Positions 1 through 7,975 of a stretch of DNA of 42,648 nt are shown piece after piece. Each line of letters starts with the position of its first letter. Position 1 is the first letter of the stretch. The DNA is from Acidimicrobiales bacterium. GTDB lineage: Bacteria; Actinomycetota; Acidimicrobiia; Acidimicrobiales; Palsa-688. Location of the stretch: assembly GCA_036378675.1 (NCBI GenBank), contig DASUWA010000041.1, forward strand, positions 1 through 42,648, given 5' to 3'. The translations under genes and the position numbers were made by a program. The notes under the pieces are model-generated. The model did no database searches. It saw only the letters and a list, made by a program, of their open reading frames with translations, and was not told the origin of the DNA.

Positions 1-47
1 GCAGCCGATCCTCGCGAGAAGTGCTCCCTGACCTGCTCCTTTACAAG

Positions 48-120
48 CACCCCCAACGGGATTCGAACCCGTGCTGCCGCCTTGAAAGGGCGGTGTCCTA
101 GGCCGCTAGACGATGGGGGC
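48..120 (-). tRNA. tRNA-Glu (anticodon TTC)
   Basis: Read on the minus strand, the 73 nt fold into a complete cloverleaf. The acceptor stem pairs GCCCCCA with TGGGGGT (first pair a G-U wobble), the anticodon stem CCGCC/GGCGG carries loop CTTTCAA (anticodon TTC), and the T-arm is ACGGG-TTCGAAT-CCCGT. The D-arm has the GTCTAGCGGCCTAGGAC form usual for glutamate tRNAs. No CCA is encoded. Glu-tRNA is also the substrate of HemA, encoded later in the window. Confidence 0.95.
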
Positions 121-130
121 GGGACGATGA

Positions 131-178
131 AGCCTACTGCCTTGGACGGGCGGAGTCCTGGTCCCCCACACGGTGCAG
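131..178 (-). pseudogene. Decayed partial tRNA-Glu-like copy
   Basis: At exactly 60 bp from the intact tRNA-Glu, positions 141-160 match positions 81-100 (anticodon arm and D-side) at 16 of 20 bases. The anticodon stem would have one mismatch, the loop reads CGTCCAA, and no convincing T-arm or acceptor stem remains. It looks like the remnant of a tandem tRNA duplication or of a second glutamate tRNA. Chance similarity is possible because the match is short. Confidence 0.3.
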
Positions 179-238
179 GCGGCGCCGTGGGACCGCTGGC
201 GAAGGGCAACGGTGACTTACCCGACATTCCCAGCCGGG

Positions 239-244
239 TACCCT
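239..244 (+). promoter_or_regulatory. -10 box TACCCT, leaderless start
   Basis: TACCCT lies 8 nt before the GTG at 253. This spacing puts transcription start at or next to the start codon, and it supports GTG 253 over the longer open frame that would run back through the tRNA. Confidence 0.4.
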
Positions 245-252
245 TCACCGCG

Positions 253-915
253 GTGAGGCGGACCCTAACGATTCTGATTACTTCGATTCTCCCGGCGGCA
301 TCGATTCTGTGCTTCGGCGGATGTTCTTCCAGCGCCAAGGAGTCAGACAAGACCGCCGCTCAGATATTCGCCGACGCGAAGACTGCGACTTCCTCCCTCC
401 GCTCGGCTCACGTCGTGGGGAGGTTCAGTGGGGTGGCCCTCCAATCGATCGACGTAGTCGTAGGACAGTCTGTTGGCGGAGGGTCCGTGGCAGTCGGGGG
501 TCAGCAGATTTCGATCTTCGCTGACCAGAACTCGGTCTACATGAAGGCCACCCCTTCCGCCTGGCTGGCTCTCAGCAAAGACCCGAAGATCGGGAGACTG
601 GGTGGGCACTGGGCGATCTTTCCGTCTGGTAGCGCTTTCTATGCCCAGTTCGGGATCAACAGCATCCAGAAACTCGTCGACAACACGCTGAACCAGGACC
701 CGAAGACACTCACCAAAGGGCCTACGACCACGGTTCTCGGACAGAAAGCCATTGAGCTGCACTCGCCGCAAGGAATGATCTTCGTAGCGGCAAAGGGGCC
801 GCCTTACCTCCTCGGGTTGCAAGGCGGCGGCGCGGTCGCTTTCACCCAGTTCAACACCGCGGCGGTGCCTACCGCTCCTCAGGGTGCGGTTCCGGCCACC
901 GACTTGTTGAAGTGA
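253..915 (+). CDS. LprG/LppX-like lipoprotein
   Basis: A 220-residue protein with a lipoprotein signal: basic MRR start, hydrophobic stretch and lipobox FGGC (Cys24). The mature part has the pattern of the LppX/LprG-type fold of actinobacterial cell-envelope lipoproteins: a helix with SLRSAHVVGRF, alternating short beta segments, then a VYMKATPSAW motif. Members of that family bind lipids or act as envelope chaperones; the ligand here is unknown. The frame is open further upstream, but that part would overlap the tRNA-Glu, so the GTG after the TACCCT box was chosen. The DUF952 gene follows after one base, so the two are probably co-transcribed. Confidence 0.75.
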   Translation: MRRTLTILITSILPAASILCFGGCSSSAKESDKTAAQIFADAKTATSSLRSAHVVGRFSGVALQSIDVVVGQSVGGGSVAVGGQQISIFADQNSVYMKATPSAWLALSKDPKIGRLGGHWAIFPSGSAFYAQFGINSIQKLVDNTLNQDPKTLTKGPTTTVLGQKAIELHSPQGMIFVAAKGPPYLLGLQGGGAVAFTQFNTAAVPTAPQGAVPATDLLK

Positions 916-916
916 G

Positions 917-1246
917 ATGATCTACAAGATCCTCCGGCCGACTGAATGGTCGCAGTTCGAAAGTGACGGACGGTTCGGCGGATCGCCAGACGACCGGCGC
1001 GACGGCTTCATCCACTGCTCGTCGCGCGAACAAGTCGGAGCTACGGCAGCAAGGTTCTTCTTCGACGAACCCAACCTTGTGGTGGTCGCCATCGACGAGC
1101 GCCCGTTAGGCGACTTGGTTCGATGGGAGCCCGCTTCAAACGGGGAGCTCTTCCCTCACCTCTACGCGTCTCTTGGCCGCGACGCGATCGTCGATGTTCA
1201 CCATCTCGAAGGCGCGTCAAAGGTGGAGGAGATCCTTCATCCTTGA
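917..1246 (+). CDS. DUF952 family protein
   Basis: A 109-residue soluble protein matching the DUF952 pattern: an IYKIL start, a W followed by GRFGGSPDDRRDGFIHCSS, and FPHLYASLG near the end. The conserved histidine in FIHCS and the FPHLY motif recall the ADP-ribosyltransferase-like fold reported for this family, but no activity is established. It starts one base after the stop of the lipoprotein gene, so it is translationally coupled. Length is normal for the family. Confidence 0.85.
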   Translation: MIYKILRPTEWSQFESDGRFGGSPDDRRDGFIHCSSREQVGATAARFFFDEPNLVVVAIDERPLGDLVRWEPASNGELFPHLYASLGRDAIVDVHHLEGASKVEEILHP

Positions 1247-1307
1247 GATTTCGGTATCGAGGGCTCTGGGCGGCTAACGTTTGTCTTCGTTGTGACTGCG
1301 TGCCGCT

Positions 1308-1327
1308 GGCGGTTCACCTGAGCCGCC
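1308..1327. terminator. Bidirectional terminator-like hairpin between convergent genes
   Basis: GGCGGTT-CACCTG-AGCCGCC forms a 7-bp stem (one G-U pair) with a 6-nt loop. It lies between the DUF952 gene ending at 1246 and a minus-strand gene ending at 1337, where a shared terminator is expected. There is no U-tract on either side. Confidence 0.4.
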
Positions 1328-1336
1328 GGCGTGCGT

Positions 1337-1684
1337 TCAGCGGCCGTTGGGCGATGTGAGCCCGAAACCTCGCTGCACGAACCCGCAGTTTGGGCAAGTA
1401 AAGGTGCCGTCAGCCGGCTCGTGCTCTGAAGGCAGCCGAGGCGGAGTCGACGGAGTATCAGGCACTCCCATCCGGCTGGCGCTCGGATCTGGCCTCGGAT
1501 TGCGGACCTTGGTGCGCCGGTCTTTCGCCTTCAGCTCGAGGAGGCGAGCCTCGGAGGTCTCCGACAGTTGCCCTACCAGTGAGAACCACGTCAGCTGGCG
1601 AAGCTCGTTGTCCTCTGCGCTCGTCAGGCCGCGTTGCTTTGACGCAGAATCGGCGCCCAGGGAATTGCGGTTTCGGTTGGCCAT
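1337..1684 (-). CDS. Hypothetical protein with C-terminal CxxC zinc-knuckle-like motif
   Basis: 115 residues, not recognised. The N-terminal half is a charged helical segment (about residues 20-62), followed by a proline-rich linker and FTCPNCGFVQRG at the end (Cys97, Cys100). Only one CxxC pair is present, so a full zinc ribbon would need a second protein or dimerisation. A clear Shine-Dalgarno sequence (GAAGGAG on the minus strand, 1692-1698) lies 7 nt before the ATG, which makes it more likely to be a real gene. Confidence 0.6.
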   Translation of the reverse strand: MANRNRNSLGADSASKQRGLTSAEDNELRQLTWFSLVGQLSETSEARLLELKAKDRRTKVRNPRPDPSASRMGVPDTPSTPPRLPSEHEPADGTFTCPNCGFVQRGFGLTSPNGR

Positions 1685-1753
1685 CGATGGACTCCTTCAA
1701 CGTCGAATATCGGCGTCCCCGGGGTCTTCTTTAGAGGTACTCGATGATCCGAC

Positions 1754-2254
1754 TTACGTGGCCAGGCTCACGTACCACTCGGATTTGATGCGCTCGCATG
1801 GCACCGCGCCCTGGTTGATAGCCCGGCCTTGCACCGCCGTCTTGTAGAGCGCATCGAAACCGTGTTGCCCCCCGCCAGTAGGTTGACCTGTTCTCGGGTT
1901 TGTGTTGGTCGTGCAGTTGGTGGTCCCGGCCTGCGTGACGCAGAACGTGCCGAGAATCGTCACCAGAGCCTCCGTTCCTTTAACGGTCACGGCGCCGACG
2001 GAGAGGTTTGCGAACGTCGACTTGGTTGCCTGGAGGGCTAACAGGCAGTACGGGGTCGCTCCTTCGGCCGCGAAAGTACAAGCGACGTTGTCGTTCTTGA
2101 CCAAACCGGAGAAGAAGCCGACGGTGGCGGCTCCTGGTGTTGCGTGGCCCGGCGCCGGATGCGTGACCCGAACCGGAGCCCCCTGCCCGCTGCTGCAGGC
2201 CGCGATTGCGATGGTCGTCACGATCAGCAGGGATATGCGCAAGTACCGGATCAA
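1754..2254 (-). CDS. Small secreted lipoprotein of unknown function
   Basis: 166 residues from a TTG start. The N-terminus is a standard lipoprotein signal (MIRYLR, hydrophobic core, lipobox IAAC with Cys20), so it should be anchored on the outside of the membrane. The mature domain has two cysteine pairs (ACTF...YCLL and FCVT...NCTT) and short beta-rich repeats such as VTVKGTEALVTILGTFC, and ends with EWYVSLAT. This fits the small DUF4878/NTF2-like lipoproteins of actinobacteria only loosely, so no function is assigned. It has no close operon partner. Confidence 0.7.
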   Translation of the reverse strand: MIRYLRISLLIVTTIAIAACSSGQGAPVRVTHPAPGHATPGAATVGFFSGLVKNDNVACTFAAEGATPYCLLALQATKSTFANLSVGAVTVKGTEALVTILGTFCVTQAGTTNCTTNTNPRTGQPTGGGQHGFDALYKTAVQGRAINQGAVPCERIKSEWYVSLAT

Positions 2255-2631
2255 CGGATCCTATTGAGTGGGCTGCTTGCTAGCTCGTCACTCGATCAGG
2301 ATGCTCGCGGCTTGGTCCGCTTACTGGGCGCCGACGTGCCGCGTTCCCGGGCAGATTCCCCCCCGGTTCGGTTCCGGAATGCGGCCTTCGCTTTTGTCAC
2401 TTCTTCTTCCGGAACGTCTTCCGGCGCGATATGCCATTGCGCGGCGTCCTCGCCTCGGTTGGATGCACGGGACGGCGATCGACCGGTGCCAGGAGATCCA
2501 ACCGGGTCGTGTCCTCTCTTTGACAATGACTCGTCCCCCGGACTTGAACGTTCATGACCATCTGCGGTTGGGCGACTTCCGGCGACCCAATACCGCCAAC
2601 AACTTTCACACGCGGCGACTCAGAAGTGGTG
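2255..2631. other. 377-bp gap with one weak open frame
   Basis: Between the lipoprotein and the S51/CysS fusion gene there is no confident gene. It contains the doubtful small frame at 2296-2526 and several short TTCCGG repeats. No tRNA, terminator or recognisable regulatory RNA is visible. Confidence 0.5.
2296..2526 (-). CDS. Doubtful small hypothetical protein
   Basis: A 76-residue frame with a TTG start and a purine-rich GGGGGACGAG before it. The translation is charged and low in hydrophobic residues, with a possible helix around APEDVPEEEVTKAKAAFRNR. It has no recognised domain, and composition gives little support. It may be a small basic protein or non-coding sequence. Confidence 0.25.
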   Translation of the reverse strand: MSKRGHDPVGSPGTGRSPSRASNRGEDAAQWHIAPEDVPEEEVTKAKAAFRNRTGGESARERGTSAPSKRTKPRAS

Positions 2632-3885
2632 TCAATGTCCGATCAGATCCCACTCGGTGCCGCCAGGAGTGTCCCGCACCTCCACACCAGCAGAGACCAA
2701 CAGGTCGCGAATCCGGTCGGCGTCGCCATAGCGCCGATCTCGTCGCGCCGCGTCCCTTTCTGCGAGCAAGCCCTGGACGAAAACGCCGACCTGGTCGCGC
2801 GGGTCTCGGACCCCCACCTCAGCCAGCGAGCCGAGCCGGACGATCATCCTCCTGAGCGCGGCCTGCCCCCGTTCGCCGGCGTCCGACTGCGTCGTGTCGC
2901 CAGCCCATGCCGCAAGCGTTTCGAGAAGCTCGAGCACACTGGCGACCGCCGAGTTGACATCGCCTGATTCCACCGCCTTGTCGAACTGGGCTTCGAGGCG
3001 GCGGATCTCACCGTGTAGCGCCGTACGCGGCGTCTCGGTCGAAGCCGGTGCCGGTGATCTCGCCGCGACGCCGGGGGCGCTTTTTCCAGATGCGAGGTTT
3101 GGCAGCGCTTCGATGGGAATGGTCTCGCCGGATGGGAGGCTGGTCGATGTCCCGTGACGTCGGACTGTGACGGCACCGCTTCCTACGACGGCGGCGGTGC
3201 CGGCGCTGATGTCGAGGACCAATCCGGTGTGCTCGTCGACGCCGAGCACCCATCCGCTATCTGCCATCTGATTCTCGAGCGCACTGAGCCGCCACTCGCC
3301 CAGGTAGCAGTACCGGGTGTCGTGGTTTCCGCCTTCGGCGTTGTCGTAATGAGGGATGACCGCCACGTCGGTGCCAAGCACCGGCTTCAATAGGTCGAGT
3401 CCTTCGGCCCACACCGGGTCGGCGCCCACCTTGTAGATCTCGTAAACCGGCACCGTGTAGCGCCCGAGGGTCAAGGCGGCCGCGCTGGCAAAGACGATGC
3501 AACCTCCGCCGGAGATCTTGTCCGCGAGCAGATCGGGAAGATCCGTTCCAGCCCACTGCCTCAAAGCGTACGTTGGGCTTCCAGGACCCGCGAAGATCCA
3601 TCCTGCTGCTGCGATCTTGGCTAGAGCCGCTTCGCGGCGGATTGGGTCGGCTCCTTCGACCCGGCGGAGTTCGGCCACATCCACACGCCGGCCGACGCTG
3701 TTGGCGAAGTACTCAGCGGCGCGTGCGGAGATGTCGTCGGCGTTGGCCTGGAAGCCGTAAGGCGTGTCCAGTATTACGGCAGGCACAGGGTCCGGGCCGA
3801 GCCGATCGAATATGGCCCGATGCGGCTTGACCATGGTGGGTGCGGTCTCACCGGACCCCATGATCACAACGAGCCGAGCAGTCAA
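2632..3885 (-). CDS. Peptidase-S51-like domain fused to a CysS-type C-terminal domain
   Basis: 417 residues. Residues 1 to about 250 look like the class I glutamine-amidotransferase-like fold of the S51/cyanophycinase group: GSGETAP near the start, ILDTPYGFQANADD, a GPGSP turn, and FASAAALTLG where a nucleophilic serine would sit. Residues from about 290 resemble the DALR and C-terminal parts of cysteinyl-tRNA synthetase: a helical EIRRLEAQFDKAVESGDVNS region, then ADRIRDLL and DTPGGTEWDL, the usual CysS ending. The CysS catalytic HIGH/KMSKS core is absent, so it is not a synthetase. The TTG start overlaps the TGA of the upstream hydrolase. It is the last gene of a six-gene run from ctaA. Its function is unknown. 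Confidence 0.75.
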   Translation of the reverse strand: MTARLVVIMGSGETAPTMVKPHRAIFDRLGPDPVPAVILDTPYGFQANADDISARAAEYFANSVGRRVDVAELRRVEGADPIRREAALAKIAAAGWIFAGPGSPTYALRQWAGTDLPDLLADKISGGGCIVFASAAALTLGRYTVPVYEIYKVGADPVWAEGLDLLKPVLGTDVAVIPHYDNAEGGNHDTRYCYLGEWRLSALENQMADSGWVLGVDEHTGLVLDISAGTAAVVGSGAVTVRRHGTSTSLPSGETIPIEALPNLASGKSAPGVAARSPAPASTETPRTALHGEIRRLEAQFDKAVESGDVNSAVASVLELLETLAAWAGDTTQSDAGERGQAALRRMIVRLGSLAEVGVRDPRDQVGVFVQGLLAERDAARRDRRYGDADRIRDLLVSAGVEVRDTPGGTEWDLIGH

Positions 3886-4799
3886 TCGAAAAATCCGGGA
3901 CGGCTCGCCAAGTCGATCAAATGGGCGACCTCGATCGGATGCTGGGCGTGCAGATCGTGATCGCCTACAAGCCAGTGGGTGACCGAACACGGGAGCGACT
4001 CGGCTGCGCGCCGCACCGAATCGTGCTTTCCCACCGACCACCGCTGGTTGGACGGGTCGTCGGCAGGAACAATCAGAACCGGCACGGCCACATCACCGAA
4101 CCTCTTGGACGGATGGTGTTCCCAAAGCTGGTGCAGGATCGTCATGTGATTTTCGCGGGACAACCACGGTTGGATGGTCCCGTCGGCGCGGCTCTCCACG
4201 TTGGCGATCGTTCCCTGAACCCCTTCCTCGGGCCAGTCAGGGTGCGATGAACGAATGAATGATTCGAACTTCTTCGCACTCATCCCCTCCAGGACGGGCG
4301 GCGCCAATGCCGCCTGACATGTCGGCCAATCCGCGAAGCTGTCGGCGAGGTCATTGGTGCCTCCATCGACGAGGGCGATTCCGCTGACAGAACCGGGATA
4401 GCGGGCGGCGAGCTCGAGCACGACGTTTGCTCCCCAGCTCTGGCCGGCGACAAAAGGTGGCCCGGCGCTGGGTGAGGTGTCGTGGGCTCTGTCGTCGCTG
4501 TGCCAGCCGCAATGGGAGATCACGTTCGCCAGGTCCCGTGTGAGTGTGCCGAAGTCGAATCCGGAAGTCGGTTTCGAGGACAAGCCGTGGCCCCGTTGGT
4601 CGACGGCCACGACGTGATGACCCGAGTCGGCGAGGCTCCGAGCAACACCATCCCAGAGGTGAGCGTTGGACGCGAGCCCGTGCACAAGCAGAATCGGCGT
4701 GGCGCCGTCCGCTGCTCCGGAATCATGTGCGCGCCATTCGACACAGCTGAGCTCGACGTTCTCGTCGACGAGAACGCGATCGATCGTGGGCCCGGTCAC
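3882..4799 (-). CDS. Alpha/beta-hydrolase family protein
   Basis: 305 residues with the alpha/beta-hydrolase fold: oxyanion-hole motif LVHGLASNAHLW, VVAVDQRGHGLSSKP, nucleophile elbow GQSWG, a late acid in VPADDPS and a catalytic-histidine candidate in VGDHDLHAQHP. The substrate cannot be predicted. The start is the GTG that overlaps the TGA of the upstream PPOX gene (GTGA). The same frame stays open further upstream but would overlap that gene fully. Its end overlaps the next gene by four bases. Confidence 0.85.
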   Translation of the reverse strand: MTGPTIDRVLVDENVELSCVEWRAHDSGAADGATPILLVHGLASNAHLWDGVARSLADSGHHVVAVDQRGHGLSSKPTSGFDFGTLTRDLANVISHCGWHSDDRAHDTSPSAGPPFVAGQSWGANVVLELAARYPGSVSGIALVDGGTNDLADSFADWPTCQAALAPPVLEGMSAKKFESFIRSSHPDWPEEGVQGTIANVESRADGTIQPWLSRENHMTILHQLWEHHPSKRFGDVAVPVLIVPADDPSNQRWSVGKHDSVRRAAESLPCSVTHWLVGDHDLHAQHPIEVAHLIDLASRPGFFD

Positions 4800-5206
4800 C
4801 CGGATCGGTCCGGGCCGGCTGACACCGGTGTAATCGCGATAATGAGGCGCTGGTCTCGCATCATGGCGGCGCGGTAGTCCTCCCAGTCGGGATGCTCCCC
4901 TTGAATCTGGCGGTACAGCTCCACGAGAGGTTCCATCGCCTCGGGAAGCGAGATGATCTCGGCGGTCCCATCGACCGTTACCCATTGCCCGTAGAACCCG
5001 TCGGTGAACCCGAGCAATGTCACCCTCGGGTCGCGCCGGATGTTGCGGACCTTGTACGCCGGCTCGCGGCTCGAGATTGCGATCCGCCCCGCGTCATCAA
5101 TGCCGTGGTTGACCGGTGACGGCTGCGGATCACCGTCGGGTTTCCGGGCTATGAGCACCGACCTGTGGTTGTTGCGGAGAAAGTCCAGCGCCTTTGCGAG
5201 CTCCAT
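4796..5206 (-). CDS. PPOX-class (F420/FMN) pyridoxamine-5'-phosphate-oxidase-like protein
   Basis: 136 residues with the split-barrel flavin/F420-binding fold: ALDFLRNNHRSVLIARKPDG at the start, QPSPVNHGID, YKVRNIRRDPRVTLL, VTVDGTAEI, and an EDYRAAMMRDQRLIIAITPV end. Actinobacterial members of this class often reduce substrates with F420, but nothing here separates F420 from FMN use. It lies 3 bp after the DUF2017 gene and overlaps the hydrolase by four bases, so it belongs to the ctaA-clpS run. Confidence 0.85.
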   Translation of the reverse strand: MELAKALDFLRNNHRSVLIARKPDGDPQPSPVNHGIDDAGRIAISSREPAYKVRNIRRDPRVTLLGFTDGFYGQWVTVDGTAEIISLPEAMEPLVELYRQIQGEHPDWEDYRAAMMRDQRLIIAITPVSAGPDRSG

Positions 5207-5209
5207 GGG

Positions 5210-5707
5210 TCAAGTCTGCCCCGACAGCGCCTCTATTGCCTCCCCGAGGATGTAGGTGAGCCACTGGTACATCGCTTCTTCGGGGGATTCGGGAGCGCCT
5301 CGGTCGTCGTCCTCGCTTACGTCCAGGTATGTCCCGAGGACCAGCCGGAGGCTGTTCAAGGCTCTGGTCCAGGCGAGCAGCTGTTCCTCGGTTAGCGTTT
5401 CGGCTCCCGCGGTCGAGGCCAGCAATTCCAGTTCTTCTCTGTGACGGTCGACGAGGTCTTCCTGCATGAGCCGCCGGTACTCATCCTGCTGCTCGATGTG
5501 CTCAGGACTCGAGTATGCCGGTGGAAACAATCGTTCCAGCACCGGCTGAGACGGATCGTCGAGCAACTCGACGAACTGAGGGGCGAGGCCCCGTAGCAAG
5601 TCTCGTTCCTCCGGATCGAGGTTGAGCCGGAAACCACCCTGCTTGTCCGGTTGGATGAGTCTGCGGGCGAAGAGAGGAGTCAGTTGTCCTGCTCCATGGT
5701 CGCCCAA
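5210..5707 (-). CDS. DUF2017 family protein
   Basis: 165 residues, mainly helical, starting 28 bases inside the 3' end of clpS. The body matches actinobacterial DUF2017 proteins ([34 protein letters not shown]-like stretch, [33 protein letters not shown]). These genes habitually sit directly after clpS, which suggests a role with the Clp adaptor, but no activity is known. The ATG at 5707 is the only good start in frame; a shorter product is not excluded. Confidence 0.85.
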   Translation of the reverse strand: MGDHGAGQLTPLFARRLIQPDKQGGFRLNLDPEERDLLRGLAPQFVELLDDPSQPVLERLFPPAYSSPEHIEQQDEYRRLMQEDLVDRHREELELLASTAGAETLTEEQLLAWTRALNSLRLVLGTYLDVSEDDDRGAPESPEEAMYQWLTYILGEAIEALSGQT

Positions 5708-5973
5708 AGCCCGTGCTCGTGAAGACGGAACACGTCAAGCTCGGCTTTCTCACGGGCGCCGTGAGAGACGACGGCCTTTCCCTTGTAGTGGACGTCGAGC
5801 ATCAGTTTGTGAGCCTTTTCCTGGGTGTAACCGAAGAGCTTCTGGAGAACGAACGTGACGTAGGTCATCAGGTTGATCGGGTCGTTCCATACGATGACCT
5901 TCCACGGGAGGTCAAGGTCGGTTACTTCGCCGACGTCGGGCTGCTTGATCTCGGTGGGTGCTGCAGTTGGCAT
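5680..5973 (-). CDS. clpS: ATP-dependent Clp protease adaptor ClpS
   Basis: 97 residues, the normal length. ClpS delivers N-degron substrates to the ClpC/ClpA unfoldase. Family hallmarks are all present: [17 protein letters not shown] with the NDP motif, [22 protein letters not shown], and a final [19 protein letters not shown]. The flexible N-terminal tail is about 20 residues. It starts 5 bp after the ctaA stop and its end overlaps the DUF2017 gene. Confidence 0.95.
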   Translation of the reverse strand: MPTAAPTEIKQPDVGEVTDLDLPWKVIVWNDPINLMTYVTFVLQKLFGYTQEKAHKLMLDVHYKGKAVVSHGAREKAELDVFRLHEHGLWATMEQDN

Positions 5974-5978
5974 GGCGG

Positions 5979-6971
5979 TTAGATGCTGGGCACTGGAACG
6001 GCATGCTCGACCGAAGCCGATGTCCGCTCCACGAGTTCGTCGACAATCATTGGTGGTTCTTCGGGACGCGCTGAGAGAGCAACGTAGAAGCGAATGACCG
6101 TGATCACCACCGCGGTCGAGCCGGCTACGTGCACCGCGACAAGGGCGACAGGATCGCCGTTCAGGTACTGCGCGTAACCCACCGCCGCCTGAAGGACCAA
6201 TGCGCCCAACAAATACTGAGCTTGCCGGATCACGAGGCGCGGCGCTCCTGTCCTGGCGAGATTCCAGAGAGTCACGACGGTGATGAGAAGGAATACCTCG
6301 ACCGCGGTTCCATGAATTTGCGCAACGCCGTGAAGGGAGAAATGAAAGCGGGGTGCCGAGGGGTCACCGCCGTGCGGACCCGTCGATGTCACGACTGTCC
6401 CGAGACAAGCCACCACCGCCGCCGCTATCAACATGAGTCGCGACAGGAGCAGAGTTGGCCGGTCGACGAGGCGGACCGGGTGAACCGGAATGGCTTCGTC
6501 GGGAATGCCCGCTCGGTGTCGAAGCACCACGGCGTTGGCGAGGAACACCAGGCCCAGCAAGAAATGGGCCGAAACCAACGCAGGGGCGAGCTTCTCTTTG
6601 ACCAGAACGGCTCCGAGCGCGACCTCGGCGAAGAGGCCGACCATCAACCCCACCGACAGCCAGGTCAGGTCACGCCGCCGGGGCCGGCGACGCACGGCAG
6701 CCGCCAGCGCCGCCACTGCGGCGATCGAGACGGCAGCGTTGATGAGGCGGTTCCCGAACTCGATCCACGCGTGGACCTGGAGCGGAGCGACCACATGGGA
6801 GTCCGTGCAGTTCGGCCAGCCCGGGCAACCGAGTCCGGAACCGGTAAGGCGAACGGCCGCGCCAGATACAACTGTAAGGACCAGGGCCCAGACGGCCGCA
6901 GTGGCGATGTGCTCGAAGGCGCGCGGGGAGACTCGAAACCTGCCGGCTGCAGCCGAACTCCGGGACGCCAT
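5979..6971 (-). CDS. ctaA: Heme A synthase (COX15/CtaA family)
   Basis: 330 residues and about eight membrane helices in two four-helix halves. The protein oxidises the C8 methyl of heme O to give heme A for aa3-type oxidase. The first half has [16 protein letters not shown], the cysteine-pair loop, and [12 protein letters not shown]; the second half has [15 protein letters not shown] -10 box TACGAT (6979-6984, minus) lies 7 nt before the ATG at 6971, so this start is chosen over the ATG three codons earlier. It is divergent from ctaB, its pathway partner, and heads a six-gene minus run. Confidence 0.93.
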   Translation of the reverse strand: MASRSSAAAGRFRVSPRAFEHIATAAVWALVLTVVSGAAVRLTGSGLGCPGWPNCTDSHVVAPLQVHAWIEFGNRLINAAVSIAAVAALAAAVRRRPRRRDLTWLSVGLMVGLFAEVALGAVLVKEKLAPALVSAHFLLGLVFLANAVVLRHRAGIPDEAIPVHPVRLVDRPTLLLSRLMLIAAAVVACLGTVVTSTGPHGGDPSAPRFHFSLHGVAQIHGTAVEVFLLITVVTLWNLARTGAPRLVIRQAQYLLGALVLQAAVGYAQYLNGDPVALVAVHVAGSTAVVITVIRFYVALSARPEEPPMIVDELVERTSASVEHAVPVPSI

Positions 6972-6978
6972 GCTGCCC

Positions 6979-6984
6979 ATCGTA
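6979..6984 (-). promoter_or_regulatory. -10 box TACGAT of ctaA
   Basis: TACGAT on the minus strand, 7 nt before the ctaA ATG, suits a leaderless transcript. The divergent ctaB gene has a similar TAGTCT at 7044-7049, 10 nt before its ATG, so the control region shared by the two heme genes is about 60 bp. Confidence 0.45.
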
Positions 6985-7059
6985 GGACGACCGGGCGCCG
7001 GCGCCCCAACGGCACCGCTTTGTTGGCGTTGGGGGCGCTGCCGTAGTCTCGTGCCCCTG

Positions 7060-7968
7060 ATGTCCGCCGTTCTCCCTCCGATCGCACCGGACCGCATGCC
7101 CGTTGCGCGCCGCATCGGGGGGTTCGTGGCGCTGACCAAGCCCCGGATCATCGAACTCCTGCTGGTCACGACGCTTCCCACCATGATCGTCGCCGCGCGC
7201 GGCCTTCCCGGGTGGCAGCTGATCCTCGCAACACTTGCCGGTGGGACCCTGGCGGCGGGCGGAGCCAACGCCATCAACATGGTCATCGATCGCGACATCG
7301 ACGCGGTGATGCGGCGCACCCGCCGGCGCCCATTGGTCACCGGCGTCGTCAGCCCCGGGGAGGCGCTCGCCTTCGCGATAGCGCTGGAGGTAGGGGCGTT
7401 CGCCCTGTTGTGGGCCGAGGTCAATCTGCTGTCCGCAGTGCTGGCCGTGAGCGCGACGCTCTTCTACGTCTTCGTCTACACGCTCTGGCTGAAGCGAACC
7501 TCGCGGCAGAACATCGTCATCGGGGGCGCCGCGGGAGCGGTTCCGGTCCTCGTCGGCTGGGCGGCCGTGCGCGACAGCGTCGGCTGGGCGCCGGTTGTTC
7601 TGTTCGCGTTGATGTTCGTCTGGACGCCCCCGCATTTCTGGGCGCTCGCCATCCGCTACCGCGACGACTACAAGTCGGTGGACGTGCCGATGATGCCGGT
7701 CGTGACCTCGTTCCGCCGAACGGCCGGTCAGATATTCATCTACTCGCTGCTGGTCGCAGTGGTCTCTCTTGTTTTCGGCTGGACCGCCGGGATGGGGGCG
7801 CTTTACTGGATCGCCGCCGCGTCTCTGGGAGCGGTGTTCTGCGGGTTGGCCCTCGACCTGTGGCGCCGGCCAACCGAGGGACGAGCCATGCGGCTGTTTC
7901 ACTGGTCGATCACCTATGTGACGCTCCTTTTCGGGGCGATGGCGCTCGACCAACTCGTCGTCCACTAG
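7060..7968 (+). CDS. ctaB: Protoheme IX farnesyltransferase (heme O synthase)
   Basis: 302 residues of the UbiA prenyltransferase family with about eight or nine helices. It attaches a farnesyl group to heme B, giving the heme O used by CtaA. LTKPRIIELLLVTT opens the first helix, the first metal/diphosphate motif is NAINMVIDRDID (NxxxDxxxD), the second is YRDDYKSVDVPMMPVV, and WTPPHFWALAI is typical of CyoE/CtaB. ATG 7060 was chosen; GTG 7051 is in frame and possible. The gene ends 7 bp from the convergent ABC permease. Confidence 0.95.
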   Translation: MSAVLPPIAPDRMPVARRIGGFVALTKPRIIELLLVTTLPTMIVAARGLPGWQLILATLAGGTLAAGGANAINMVIDRDIDAVMRRTRRRPLVTGVVSPGEALAFAIALEVGAFALLWAEVNLLSAVLAVSATLFYVFVYTLWLKRTSRQNIVIGGAAGAVPVLVGWAAVRDSVGWAPVVLFALMFVWTPPHFWALAIRYRDDYKSVDVPMMPVVTSFRRTAGQIFIYSLLVAVVSLVFGWTAGMGALYWIAAASLGAVFCGLALDLWRRPTEGRAMRLFHWSITYVTLLFGAMALDQLVVH

Positions 7969-7975
7969 GCGGCGA

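Noticed and set aside
82-252. N-terminal extension of the first lipoprotein through the tRNA-Glu
   Set aside because: It would be encoded by a tRNA gene, and the lipoprotein signal begins naturally at GTG 253 with a -10 box in front.
2527-2600. tRNA-like signature GGACTTGAAC on the minus-strand side of the 2.5-kb gap
   Set aside because: The T-stem does not pair and no acceptor or anticodon arm can be built, so it is not annotated as a tRNA or remnant.
4800-4985. 60-residue N-terminal extension of the alpha/beta-hydrolase
   Set aside because: It overlaps the conserved PPOX gene completely, is not hydrolase-like, and GTG 4799 has the GTGA overlap used throughout this operon.
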